Positions 16,239-24,760 of a stretch of 59,018 nt of DNA are shown in pieces; the first letter of the stretch is position 1, and each line of letters starts with the position of its first letter. The DNA is from Chloroflexota bacterium (GTDB lineage Bacteria; Chloroflexota; Ktedonobacteria; Ktedonobacterales; Ktedonobacteraceae), in contig VBHI01000342.1 in the NCBI GenBank assembly GCA_005881495.1, positions 1 through 59,018 on the forward strand, given 5' to 3'. A program made the translations under genes and the position numbers. The notes beneath the pieces are model-generated. The model was not told the DNA's origin. It did no database searches and saw nothing but the letters and a program-made list of their open reading frames with translations.

Positions 16239-18507
16239 GTGCGAATCGTTTCCTCGAAACAGGTGTTCTCACCTGGGGATGAGGAGGAAGGAGAAACCCT
16301 TCACAACTTGAGAATCGAAGTTGAGGTCCGTTCAGAACCCAACTGAACCACTCCTGGGAGCAGGTCGTCAAGGCTAGCGCAAGCGAAGGTCTAGTGAGGC
16401 ATCGTCAGCAACAACAAGCTTACGTGGGTTATCAGCTTGCCCAAAATGGGAAAGGATAGGGGCCTGGCATACGTTCTTGTGACCAGGGTTCATCCCCGTT
16501 AAACCCGGTGCAGAAGACCAGCCTACCGCGACGGAAAACGATTCTCAGGAACGAGGTAATCAACCATTTCCTCTCAGCTTTCGTTGAGAAGGTGTCAACC
16601 GCATGGAATGGTTGGAAGGATTCCGCAAGAAGCCAATGCTGGGGGTAATACCTCAGATATGCTGACGTGCGGACGATTGTTTGGAGGATAGAGGTTCTAG
16701 TAGGAGTACAGATGTTATGAACACGGAACAAAAACCGATGTATGAATGGAATACCCTGCCGTGGCGTACCATCGAACGGTCGGTATTCAAGCTCCAAAGG
16801 CGCATCTATCAAGCCTCACAACGAAATGACAGTGTCCTCGTACATCAACTCCAACGACTTTTGAGCAATTCCTGGTCAGCCAAATGTCTCGCGGTACGAC
16901 GGGTCACGCAAGATAACCAGGGCAAGAAAACTGCCGGCATTGATGGGATGAAATCGTTGTCCCCTCAACAACGGATGCGTCTTGCTCAGACTTTGCGGGT
17001 CGATCTCAAAACGCGACCCGTCCGGCGAGTTTGGATACCCAAACCGAACGCCCCAACGGAAAAGCGCGGGTTGGGTATTCCCACGCTGTTCAATCGAGCA
17101 GCGCAAATGCTCCTCAAACTGGCCTTAGAACCCGAATGGGAGGCCAAATTCGAGCCGAATAGTTATGGTTTTCGAGAAGGCACGTTCCTGTCACGATGCG
17201 ATTGACGCCATCTATATCAGCATCAACCAGAAACCCAAGTATGTGTTGGATGCCGATATCGAAAAATGTTTTGATCGCATCAGTCATAGCGCCCTCTTGG
17301 CAAAGCTTCAGACCTTTCCATTCCTACGGAGAGTCATCAAAGGATGGCTCAAAGCGGGAGTGATCGAAAATGGAGCCTGGTTCCCTACGGAAGAAGGAAC
17401 CCCGCAGGGAGGGGTGTGTTCACCGCTGTTAGCCAATATTGCTTTACATGGACTAGAACAGGAAATCACAGCAGCGTTTCCGGCACTGGTTCATGGAGAG
17501 CGATGGAAACCAACGGTGGTGCGCTACGCCGATGATCTGGTGGTATTGCATTCGGACAAAGCCGTGGTTGAACAGGTACAACAGCTGGTCTCAACATGGC
17601 TGGCAAGCATGGGACTGGCCCTGAAACCAAGCAAGACCTGTATCACACATACCTTGACCCCTTGCGAGAACCATCTGGGTTTTGATTTTCTGGGATGTCA
17701 CATCCAACAATTCCCAATGGGAAAGACGCATTCAGGAAAAGGACGTGATGGGCGACAACTTGGCTTCAAGACCCTCATCACCCCAAGTGAGACGGCCATG
17801 AAACGCCAGCAGGAGGCTCTTAAGGCACTGATCAAGACCCATACGGCACTCCCGCAAAAGGTCTTGATCAAACACCTCAAGGCGCACATTCGAGGGTGGT
17901 CGAACTACTACTCTTCAGTGTGTGCGAAGCGCTGTTTTACGCAGATGGACACGTATCTGTTCCAGACGCTCTGGCAATGGAGCAAGCGGCGCCATCCCAA
18001 CAAATCAGCCAAATGGAGAGCAAAAACCTATTGGCATCCAGAACAGGGAAAGTGGCAGTTCGCCACCAAAGACTGTGTGCTCAGGCTTCACCGGATGACG
18101 CCGATCAAGCGACATGTGAAGGTACAAGGAACAAAAAGCCCCTTCGATGGCAATTGGATCTACTGGACCAAACGACAGGGGAACCATCCTGAAACTCCAC
18201 CGAAGATGGCCTACTTACTCAAAAGTCAACAAGGAACGTGTGCGCGGTGCGGTCTCTACTTCCAAGATGGAGATCAGTTAGAGGTTGATCATTGCATCCC
18301 TGTATCCCTTGGAGGAACAGACTTCTATGTCAACCTGCAACTGTTGCATCGACATTGCCATGACCAGAAAACGGCTACTGATGGCTCAGTAGCTTCTAGA
18401 GGTGCGAAGGACAACAGCCAAACAGTTGAGGAGCCGGATGAGGTGACAAGTCTCACGTCCGGTTTTGAAGCCGAGCGGCGGGGGCGACCCCGTCGCTTAG
18501 GTTAACC
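16239..18507 (+). mobile_element. Group II intron
   Basis: A self-splicing retroelement of about 2.27 kb. The 5' end is placed at GTGCG (16239-16243), matching the GUGYG consensus; about 480 bases of probable domains I-III follow, including a CAGGTG/CACCTG hairpin near 16262. The reverse-transcriptase gene fills domain IV. Domain V is unmistakable at 18431-18465 (GAGCCGGATGAGG, bulge, CTCACGTCCGGTTTT) and a domain VI hairpin (AGCGGCGGGG / CCCCGTCGCT, 18474-18498) precedes a 3' end near GGTTAAC at 18507. Both boundaries are my estimates. An inverted repeat (ACTCGCCT 18512-18519, AGGCGAGT 18584-18591) just beyond the 3' end may be an older element or terminator that served as target. Confidence 0.85.
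16717..18505 (+). pseudogene. ltrA: Group II intron reverse transcriptase/maturase with HNH endonuclease, frameshifted
   Basis: The intron-encoded protein starts at ATG 16717 (AGGAG ten bases upstream; MNTEQKPMYEW is a typical start). Frame 1 carries RT0-RT2 (GIDGM, RRVWIPKP, KRGLGIPT) up to NSYGFREG near 17182, then runs into a stop at 17205. The protein continues in the +1 frame from SCHDAIDAI with RT3-RT7 (DADIEKCFD, TPQGGVCSPLLANI, the catalytic YADD near 17527), maturase domain X and a C-terminal HNH zinc endonuclease (CARC, VDHCIPVSLGGT, HRHCHD). One extra base in GGCACGTTCC explains the shift. The frame then runs through domains V and VI to the intron's last bases. The protein is probably inactive unless this is a sequencing error. 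Confidence 0.88.
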
Positions 18508-18511
18508 ATAA

Positions 18512-18591
18512 ACTCGCCTGAAAACATTTGGGCACTAAATTTGACTGAATGCTTTTAGCAAGTCCCTCTCAAAGTCCAATTCGAGGCGAGT
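18512..18591. repeat. Inverted repeat flanking the 3' end of the intron
   Basis: ACTCGCCT at 18512-18519 and AGGCGAGT at 18584-18591, 64 bases apart, starting just after the intron's 3' end. It may be the end of a lost insertion sequence or a large hairpin. Confidence 0.4.
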
Positions 18592-18636
18592 ATATGGTTC
18601 AGTGAGGCGAAAGAGGTCGGCAAATTACAGAGGCTC

Positions 18637-19287
18637 TCATTCTTTCAGCTTGTTGCGCCCTGTCAATTGTGACAAGAGCGCGCGTGCGGTGTCTAGGTTC
18701 CATTCCTCTCCGTAGAACGCTCTGGGGCGACGCGGCGGCTCGATAAAGTGGGCCTGGGTCCAACCACCGACATCAAACGGTTCAAAGCCGCTGTCAGTGA
18801 TCAGTCCTGCGACGATACGTTTGGCGTCGGCATCCTCCCCTGCGTAAGGCATCACCACGCGCTCTGGCCCGCTGCACCCAGCGGACTCGGCCTGGAATCC
18901 AGCGGTGAGCGTATTATACGCTTTGACCAGGCGAGCACCTCTGGCGCGCCTGGCATTGCATTCGGAGGCACTCATGCCATCGGGCAGTTGCTCCAAGCCG
19001 TTAGACGTAAACTGATTGGTAGTGTCGATGAGAATCTTCCCGTCGAGGAGAACTGCCGCAGCCAGGGCCTCCTCCACGCCAGTCCATGGCACGGAGAGCA
19101 GAATAACATCGCCGAACTGGGCAGCTTCAGGGATCGTGCCCACGCGTGCATTGTTTCCTATGGCCACGACAAGCCCCGCCAGTTGCTCGGGATGACGCGA
19201 ACTGAACAGAATGGAATGACCTGCCCTGACCCAAAGCTTACCGACTGTTCCACCAATACGGCCTGACCCAACAATCCCTACCTGCAT
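18637..19287 (-). CDS. F420-dependent NADP oxidoreductase-family protein
   Basis: 216 residues with an N-terminal Rossmann fold: VGIVGSGRIGGTVGKLW (about 3-19) is the dinucleotide-binding glycine motif, followed by FSSRHPEQL, where the SSRHP turn is the NADP 2'-phosphate contact in F420H2:NADP oxidoreductases. VILLSVPW and KAYNTL are other family positions. It probably passes hydride between NADPH and F420 or acts as a related NADPH reductase. A strong GAAAGGA ribosome site precedes the ATG. Tail-to-head with the DJ-1/PfpI gene on the same strand, 38 bases away, so the two form an operon divergent from an AraC regulator. Confidence 0.85.
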   Translation of the reverse strand: MQVGIVGSGRIGGTVGKLWVRAGHSILFSSRHPEQLAGLVVAIGNNARVGTIPEAAQFGDVILLSVPWTGVEEALAAAVLLDGKILIDTTNQFTSNGLEQLPDGMSASECNARRARGARLVKAYNTLTAGFQAESAGCSGPERVVMPYAGEDADAKRIVAGLITDSGFEPFDVGGWTQAHFIEPPRRPRAFYGEEWNLDTARALLSQLTGRNKLKE

Positions 19288-19325
19288 CAGGATTTCCTTT
19301 CATGAGACTTTCCTCTCAACAAAGA

Positions 19326-20072
19326 TCAAACGCCGAGCGCCTCAACAACCAGCTTTGCGGCTTCCAGCCCCGAGTACTGCTGCTGGCCCGTGATCAGATT
19401 GCCATCACGTACAGCGAACGGTTTGAAGCGGCTCTGTACGATAAAGTTGGTATGGGGAATCTTGCGTGCCTCGTCTTCGATACGGAATGGCTGAATCTTC
19501 TTCCCAACAAAAGAGTCAGCGTAATCTTCCTCGGAGTTCGCAAACCCGGTCCAGGTCTTCCCCTCAACAAGTAGTTTGCCATTCGAGAGTTTGACCTTGA
19601 GCAGAACACAGACGCCATGACAAATGACAGAGGTGACCTTGCCTTTCTCGTAGAAATTGGCGATGAAGCGGTGGAGATCCTCGTCGTCGATGAAGGTATA
19701 CATGGGCCCCTGGCCGCCAATAGCCATGGCCGCATCGTATTCATCAGAATTGACCTCCTTGAGTGCCGGGGTGTTCTCGAGCAGCGCCGCATGCTTGGGG
19801 GACTTCAAGAAACCAAGGCTGAGGATATCGTCCTCTGAATACTTGCTTCGATCTTCAGGATCACTGAATCCATCAACTTCAAGTTTCCCTCCCCTGGGGC
19901 TGACAATATCCACCTGGTAGCCGTGCTCGGTGAACTCGTAGTAGGGATGAATCAATTCCGAAGCCCAGAAGCCGATAGGCCAGCCTGTCTGCTTCGAGAC
20001 GGTGGGGTTAGATGCGATCATCAGAATCCTCTTGGGTTTCTGAGGGTGCAAAACATCAATGGTAGCGCTCAT
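19326..20072 (-). CDS. DJ-1/PfpI family protein (Hsp31-like type 1 glutamine amidotransferase domain)
   Basis: 248-residue DJ-1/PfpI superfamily member, likely a cytoplasmic glyoxalase, deglycase-like or stress protein. The nucleophile elbow is ICHGVC (about 149-154, cysteine in V-I-C-H-G), the acidic partner lies in GGQGPMYTF-like (about 116-124), and the N-terminus RILMIASNPTVSKQTGWPIGFW carries the class-conserved E/W region (SEL I). The length fits the Hsp31-like subgroup. AAAGGAGA precedes the ATG. The AraC regulator at 20225 is divergently transcribed 152 bases away and is the obvious candidate regulator. Confidence 0.9.
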   Translation of the reverse strand: MSATIDVLHPQKPKRILMIASNPTVSKQTGWPIGFWASELIHPYYEFTEHGYQVDIVSPRGGKLEVDGFSDPEDRSKYSEDDILSLGFLKSPKHAALLENTPALKEVNSDEYDAAMAIGGQGPMYTFIDDEDLHRFIANFYEKGKVTSVICHGVCVLLKVKLSNGKLLVEGKTWTGFANSEEDYADSFVGKKIQPFRIEDEARKIPHTNFIVQSRFKPFAVRDGNLITGQQQYSGLEAAKLVVEALGV

Positions 20073-20224
20073 TATGTCTCCTTTTCTCAGATGTGTTGAT
20101 CAAACGAACCGGTGAAAAAGCTTGCACTTTTCGCCGACTTTGGGTATTATATGTCTTGATCAGGAGAGTGTCTATGCTCATTTCTCCAGAATATGTATTC
20201 GTTTCTCTATGATGAAAGAAATCG

Positions 20225-21148
20225 ATGGATATACTCACCAGTGTCTTACAAACGCTTCACCTGGAAAGCTGCCTGTACCTGCGCTCGGAGTTAGGCGCTC
20301 CCTGGGGATTGCATATCCCGGCAGCCCCGACAATGCTCTTTCACGCGATCAATGCGGGTAGTTGCTGGATGTATTTCCTGGATAAGAGCGAACCTGTGTT
20401 CCTGGCGAGCAGCGATATCATTGTGCTCCCTCACGGCAATGAACACGCCTTAGTCGACGAATGCGCCACACCTATTCCTCCACCGAACGTGCCAGAAGCG
20501 ACAAACAATCACTGTGCACGGCTCTATCTGGGCGGCGCTGGAGCGCGCTCGTCCATTGTCTGTGGCTCGTTCAGCTTTCATCCTAGCAAGAGCACCTTTT
20601 TGCTTGCGCCGCTCCCGCGTCTGATTCACCTCCACAGCGAAGACTGGCGCACCAATAGTTGGCTGGTTACCACCATGCAGTTTCTCTTCGATGAGACGGG
20701 GTCAGACCAGCTTGGCACGAATCTCATACGCCAGCATCTCACAGATATCCTTTTTGTCCAGGTATTGCGCACGTGGATCTCGAGGCAGCAAGGGCAACTT
20801 CCGGGATGGCTGCAGGCACTGCATGATCAGCATATTCGCAAAGCGATTGAAGCCATCCATGAAGAACCGGGTACCGAATGGACCGTCGAACGCCTGGCAC
20901 TTAAGGCTGGCCTGGGACGAGCAGCCTTTGCCGCACGCTTCACCAAATTGGTCGGCGAGTCGCCGATGCACTACCTCACCCGCTGGCGCATGCAGGTTGC
21001 CGGAGAAATGTTGCGTTCCGGCACGATGACAATCGACACGATTGCCCAGGAACTCGGATATTTTTCACGTGCGTCCTTCACCAAAGCCTTTAAGCGACAT
21101 ATGGGACTTGGAACGGGAGCATATCGCCGCGCCGCGCGCGACAGGTGA
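20225..21148 (+). CDS. AraC-family transcriptional regulator with cupin sensor
   Basis: 307 residues: an N-terminal cupin-type sensor (about 10-190; cupin_6-like, with LRSELGAPWGLHIP and FHAINAGSCWM) and a C-terminal pair of helix-turn-helix motifs (about 210-305; GTEWTVERLALKAGLGRAAF and GYFSRASFTKAFKRHMG). The wording SRASFTKAFKR and LxxGxM are typical of AraC DNA-binding domains. It is divergent from the DJ-1/PfpI and F420-NADP genes, and is likely to control them, perhaps in response to a reactive carbonyl or electrophile; this is inference. No convincing ribosome site is seen before the ATG. Confidence 0.92.
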   Translation: MDILTSVLQTLHLESCLYLRSELGAPWGLHIPAAPTMLFHAINAGSCWMYFLDKSEPVFLASSDIIVLPHGNEHALVDECATPIPPPNVPEATNNHCARLYLGGAGARSSIVCGSFSFHPSKSTFLLAPLPRLIHLHSEDWRTNSWLVTTMQFLFDETGSDQLGTNLIRQHLTDILFVQVLRTWISRQQGQLPGWLQALHDQHIRKAIEAIHEEPGTEWTVERLALKAGLGRAAFAARFTKLVGESPMHYLTRWRMQVAGEMLRSGTMTIDTIAQELGYFSRASFTKAFKRHMGLGTGAYRRAARDR

Positions 21149-21255
21149 GGCGGCGCACAGAGGCAAGGTACAGAGGAGTGTGCCTGAATGGCACGACGGC
21201 GAGGTCATCTATGCGCAGAAGTAGGCTCAGTGGAGGCCACTGGTACGCATACCCC

Positions 21256-21594
21256 CTATCTCGGATTGAGATGTACAGCCTGCATTATGCGCGTATTCGT
21301 TGAGGGAACCATATGCTCGTTCTCTGCTAACATCTTCCGCAGCAGCGAGCGTTGCCGCACACTGACGCGGCGCGCGTGAGTCACTGTCGCGGTACAAATA
21401 GAACAGGTGGGGATGTGTGTGCGCAACTGCTCCAGCAGTTGAGGATCATCGAGATGCAGGGCTTGCTCAGAAGAGATGAATAGACCATTTTGCGGTAAAA
21501 AATAGAGCGTATCCAGTTCATCGAGAAAATGCATACAATACCTGCTGAAGGAACAATACGACAAATGTTGAGAACTGTCATGCTTCATGATCAT
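21256..21594 (-). CDS. Zinc-finger-type anti-sigma candidate (112 aa)
   Basis: 112 residues with one HxxxCxxC zinc motif (HIPTCSIC, about 80-87), the hallmark of zinc-binding anti-sigma (ZAS) proteins. No membrane segment follows, so it would be soluble. The ATG overlaps the sigma-factor stop (ATGA at 21591-21594), the usual arrangement of sigma and anti-sigma genes. The N-terminal part is not recognisable. Proposed to bind the ECF sigma factor encoded just upstream and release it on a redox or metal signal; that is inference from family and position. Confidence 0.65.
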   Translation of the reverse strand: MIMKHDSSQHLSYCSFSRYCMHFLDELDTLYFLPQNGLFISSEQALHLDDPQLLEQLRTHIPTCSICTATVTHARRVSVRQRSLLRKMLAENEHMVPSTNTRIMQAVHLNPR

Positions 21595-22166
21595 CTCTCC
21601 TGATCGAGCCTGATGTAGAGGCGTTGAAAAGATTGGCGAGCACGCGCCAGGCGGCTACGTACAGCGGACAGCGAGTCGTGCATGATTTCGGCTATCTCTT
21701 TGTACGTGAACCCTTCCGCGTCTAGCAGTAGACACATTACCGAAGTAGCTGGAAGATGGGACAAAACCCGCCTGACCAGGTCACACTCCGACACCACTTC
21801 TTCAAAATTGCTATCGCACATAAAATACTCTTCGCTTGACGCATCATCGTCGCTGCCATATGGCGCTGGAAAGGGAACAAGCGTCACATGCTTGCGCCTG
21901 CGCCATTCACTGCGTAACTGATTCAGCGCAATGCGATAGAGCCAGGGCGCAAAATGCAGTTCCTCCCCATCCATTCGGTGCAGCGCCCGATACGCGGCCA
22001 GAAAAGACTCCTGACAGAGGTCTTGCGTCAATTGCACATCTCGCGTCATGCTATAGAGCATTCGCCGGATCCGTGGTTCGTAAAGAACAACCAGCGCCTC
22101 AAAGGCCGACACCGATCCCTGACAGGCGTCGATAATGAGCTGGGACTCGTCTTCCACTACTCTCAT
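21591..22166 (-). CDS. ECF sigma factor
   Basis: 191-residue sigma-70 family factor of the extracytoplasmic-function type. Region 2 is at about 15-85 (FEALVVLYEPRIRRMLY, then DLCQESFLAAYRALHR and APWLYRIALNQLRSEWRRRK) and region 4 at about 125-180 (LPATSVMCLLLDAEGFTYKEIAEIMHDSLSAVRSRLARAR) with its helix-turn-helix. It is followed at once by the zinc-finger gene. Three copies of CTGAACA lie upstream on the plus strand (22265, 22283, 22312). Confidence 0.93.
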   Translation of the reverse strand: MRVVEDESQLIIDACQGSVSAFEALVVLYEPRIRRMLYSMTRDVQLTQDLCQESFLAAYRALHRMDGEELHFAPWLYRIALNQLRSEWRRRKHVTLVPFPAPYGSDDDASSEEYFMCDSNFEEVVSECDLVRRVLSHLPATSVMCLLLDAEGFTYKEIAEIMHDSLSAVRSRLARARQSFQRLYIRLDQER

Positions 22167-22264
22167 AGAACACCATTAAACATTCGGGGAATTGCTCGAC
22201 CCCTTGCTAGATATAATGCACAAAAAGGACGGTTTGTAGCGATCCTGCTACACCTTGGAAAAAC

Positions 22265-22318
22265 TGAACATGGGTGGGCAACTGAACAGTCTCTCTTTTA
22301 GTGTAATATGCTGAACAG
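22265..22318. repeat. Three CTGAACA heptamers upstream of the ECF sigma gene
   Basis: Copies at 22265-22271, 22283-22289 and 22312-22318 (TGTTCAG on the minus strand), with centre spacings of 18 and 29 bases. They lie 100-150 bases ahead of the sigma ATG and could be operators or sigma-specific promoter elements. Confidence 0.35.
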
Positions 22319-22425
22319 CAGAAAAATATGAAGTAGCTCACATTTTGTGTAGCACGGTACTTGCTATACCCTCACGCAGGAATCTATAATGGTGCAATGC
22401 GAACTATGGAAAGCGGGACAATCAG

Positions 22426-23154
22426 ATGACGATGCATAGCTCCGAATATCCTATCGCACATTTTAGTATCCGCGCCGCAGGTGAACAGGCGAAATTCGTC
22501 GAGTATTCCCCGCCTTTTGGGCCGTACCAGGGAACGTATAAAGCTCCTGAAGGCAATTATTACGAACCTGATATCTACATCGAAGTATGCAATACTCTTG
22601 AAGAGTATGAACGCTCGAGAGCATATAGTACCGTGCTCTACATGCTTCATGAACGTTTCTGGTCAAAAGACGCGCGGATCGCGGATCGCACCAAAGCCCT
22701 GTTATTTGAACTGGCCCAGGCGGCAAAGGCGGGCCACCAGGGATTGACCGTCACTCACTACGACATGCGAGGATTAAAAAGATATACTTTTGGCCTGATC
22801 TACATTTCCCCACGCAGCCAGAACTGGCGGACATTTATCGGCTACACTCGCTTATATAAACCCCAGGCCGCTTTACCCATCGGCCGACCCCGTCCGCTCG
22901 CCTTCTACGAGAGCATTCCAAGAATTCCAGACGCGCTTTTAGGTTGTGAAATGTCCAGTCTCTCACTACACGGGAGTCCGTATTCAGAGTCAGCTTTTAT
23001 CCCGGATATCGACATCAACAGGCTGAATGTGTGGAGCATCAACGACCTCAGAATAGATCTCACTACCCTCCGTGGCGGAGATCAACTCGTTGAGTATGTG
23101 AGCGGAATCATTCTTCTGAAAAGAAGACCTAACGCCGACGCGCTCAATTGGTAA
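22426..23154 (+). CDS. Hypothetical protein (242 aa)
   Basis: I do not recognise this family. The 242-residue product is soluble, with many aromatic residues and no membrane segment or signal peptide. It begins HSSEYPIAHFSIRAAGEQAKFVEYSPP, contains a charged helix around DARIADRTKALLFELAQAAKAGHQ (about 85-108) and ends with IILLKRRPNADALNW. No cysteine cluster, nucleotide-binding loop or catalytic triad is seen. It stands alone, on the opposite strand to both neighbours, 260 bases from the ECF sigma start. Confidence 0.75.
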   Translation: MTMHSSEYPIAHFSIRAAGEQAKFVEYSPPFGPYQGTYKAPEGNYYEPDIYIEVCNTLEEYERSRAYSTVLYMLHERFWSKDARIADRTKALLFELAQAAKAGHQGLTVTHYDMRGLKRYTFGLIYISPRSQNWRTFIGYTRLYKPQAALPIGRPRPLAFYESIPRIPDALLGCEMSSLSLHGSPYSESAFIPDIDINRLNVWSINDLRIDLTTLRGGDQLVEYVSGIILLKRRPNADALNW

Positions 23155-23224
23155 CACTACATTCGTAGGGACCCGATCAGGCCACTACCATCCTGCGAAA
23201 TAAATGACCGGCGCAAGCGCAACA

Positions 23225-23767
23225 TCATTCTGGCAACTGAGCCAGCGATGATTTCACTTCGATGTAGCGCGCGAGGATGAAGACAAGGTCGGAGAGACGG
23301 TTCAAGTAGCGCACAACTTCACCATTCTCGATGACGCCAGCATGCAGCAATTTTACCGCCATACGCTCCGCGCGGCGAATAATGGTGCGCGCCAGGTCGA
23401 GCGTAGCCTCATCGGGCGTATCGCCAGGAATAATAAACTTATTTGGTATTTCCACTTCTTGCTTGAGGGCCTCTTCAACCTGCTCCAGCCTTTGCACATG
23501 TTCAGCCGTCATGCGGAAACCCATTTTTTCATAGTTCTCCGGCGTTGTGGCCAGTTCCGCCATTAAGTAATACAATTCGTTCTGAATGTCGAAAATAATT
23601 TTTTTCACCTGTGGATCCTGTGTCATCGCACGTGCCAGACCCAGGGCAGAGGTTGCTTCATCAACTGTGCCGAACGTGTCCGGGCGCGGGTCATATTTCG
23701 CTACCCGCTCCTCCCCAAGCAAACCTGTATATCCAGTGTCACCGGTGCCTGTCGTTACTTTTGCCAT
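23225..23767 (-). CDS. Cob(I)alamin adenosyltransferase, PduO type
   Basis: 180 residues from the ATG at 23767, chosen because AGAGGA lies nine bases upstream; the frame continues 28 codons further without a ribosome site. The enzyme transfers the adenosyl group of ATP to cob(I)alamin, making adenosylcobalamin. Seen: the ATP-binding N-terminus GTGDTGYTGLLG (about 6-17) followed by YDPRPDTFGTVDEATSALG, and the C-terminal block RRAERMAVKLLHAG... VVRYLNRLSDLVFILARY, both classical for PduO/MMAB proteins. It lies 43 bases behind a Nudix-like regulator gene on the same strand. Together with the riboswitch-controlled importer it shows that the organism salvages corrinoids. Confidence 0.95.
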   Translation of the reverse strand: MAKVTTGTGDTGYTGLLGEERVAKYDPRPDTFGTVDEATSALGLARAMTQDPQVKKIIFDIQNELYYLMAELATTPENYEKMGFRMTAEHVQRLEQVEEALKQEVEIPNKFIIPGDTPDEATLDLARTIIRRAERMAVKLLHAGVIENGEVVRYLNRLSDLVFILARYIEVKSSLAQLPE

Positions 23768-23810
23768 AGATGTATCCTCTATTTTCAGGAAGCAATATTT
23801 TGAATCTCGC

Positions 23811-24677
23811 TTACTCGTTTGAAGCGTGGTAGCGATAGGCTCGACTGACACGCCGCCAATCTAGTTCTCGCCCACGTACCGGACGCTCCTCACTCAATGG
23901 TTCAAGCCGGTTGGTCGCCAGGAAACGCCGTCTTAAATTAGATAGGTCTATCTGCTCATCTGGCGGGAAAAACGCTTTATAGAGTAAGGCAGCTTCAGCA
24001 AGTGTGACGGTACCATCGCCTGGTGCTGGTTCCTTCAATACGCCCATGGGACGTGTCTCTTTACTGCTGACGGCTTTCACTTCCTGCCTCCACCATTCTA
24101 ATTCTACAGCTTGATTTTCACCCATGTCCGCCAGGTAGCGCAGCACAATCTCAGGATCGCGCTGTACTTGTGAACGAAGGGTATGCAGCGCTGAGCGCAA
24201 AACAGGACGTACTTCCGCGTCCAGCACCCGTTGATTTGACTCGATCTCGCTGACAGGCGTCCATCCCACGCGCAGACTAGGTACAGCGTGCGCATGAAGA
24301 TTGGGACGAAGCTCATCACGATTTGCCCGCAGGAGAACACTATGAATAAGTGAAACAGCCGATCCCTGCTCCGTGCTACCCCAGACGTAGACCTGTTGTT
24401 CCTGCCAGCCCGCTTTCATTTGTATCAATGGGGCATTCACAGGCCACATCAGAAGAGCTTCGATAGTACGATCAACCGCCTCGGTGACGGACTCTGTACC
24501 GAGGACCAGTCGCATTGGTGGTCCCCAGGGACCTTCGCGCAACAATATCCATAACGACCAATCACGCACCGCAAAAATAGCAACGCTTGCCGTGACGATC
24601 AAGCGCCGCGGCGCGTCATCACGAGCAGGTTGGGAGGCAACCGCAGTATCTGGTCTATCCGTCGATGATGTATTCAT
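23811..24677 (-). CDS. Nudix-like regulator with C-terminal winged helix (NrtR-like), catalytic motif absent
   Basis: 288 residues from the ATG at 24677 (GGAG nine bases upstream; the frame is open further). The N-terminal half (about 25-160) has the strand pattern of a Nudix domain (LIVTASVAIFAVRDWSLWILL, GPWGPPMRLVLGTES), but the Nudix box GX5EX7REUXEE is degenerate, so it is probably a ligand sensor rather than a hydrolase. The C-terminal part (ALLYKAFFPPDEQIDLSNLRRRFLATNRLEPL, about 225-275) matches the winged helix of NrtR regulators. It is cotranscribed with the cobalamin adenosyltransferase. NrtR proteins sense ADP-ribose-type ligands; the ligand here is unknown. Confidence 0.65.
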   Translation of the reverse strand: MNTSSTDRPDTAVASQPARDDAPRRLIVTASVAIFAVRDWSLWILLREGPWGPPMRLVLGTESVTEAVDRTIEALLMWPVNAPLIQMKAGWQEQQVYVWGSTEQGSAVSLIHSVLLRANRDELRPNLHAHAVPSLRVGWTPVSEIESNQRVLDAEVRPVLRSALHTLRSQVQRDPEIVLRYLADMGENQAVELEWWRQEVKAVSSKETRPMGVLKEPAPGDGTVTLAEAALLYKAFFPPDEQIDLSNLRRRFLATNRLEPLSEERPVRGRELDWRRVSRAYRYHASNE

Positions 24678-24760
24678 TTTCTCTACTCCAAATATCGATG
24701 GTTTTATTACTATCGATAAATATAACACGTTTGCTCAGTTATTGCTATATCCATCCTGCA

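Noticed and set aside
16159..16371. Minus-strand 70-codon frame across the 5' end of the group II intron
   Set aside because: It lies in the ribozyme region, has no ribosome site and no protein-like features.
23161..23190. GTAGGGAC at about 23166 as another member of the GTAGGG palindrome family
   Set aside because: It starts GTAGGG but no palindrome follows, so I left it out.
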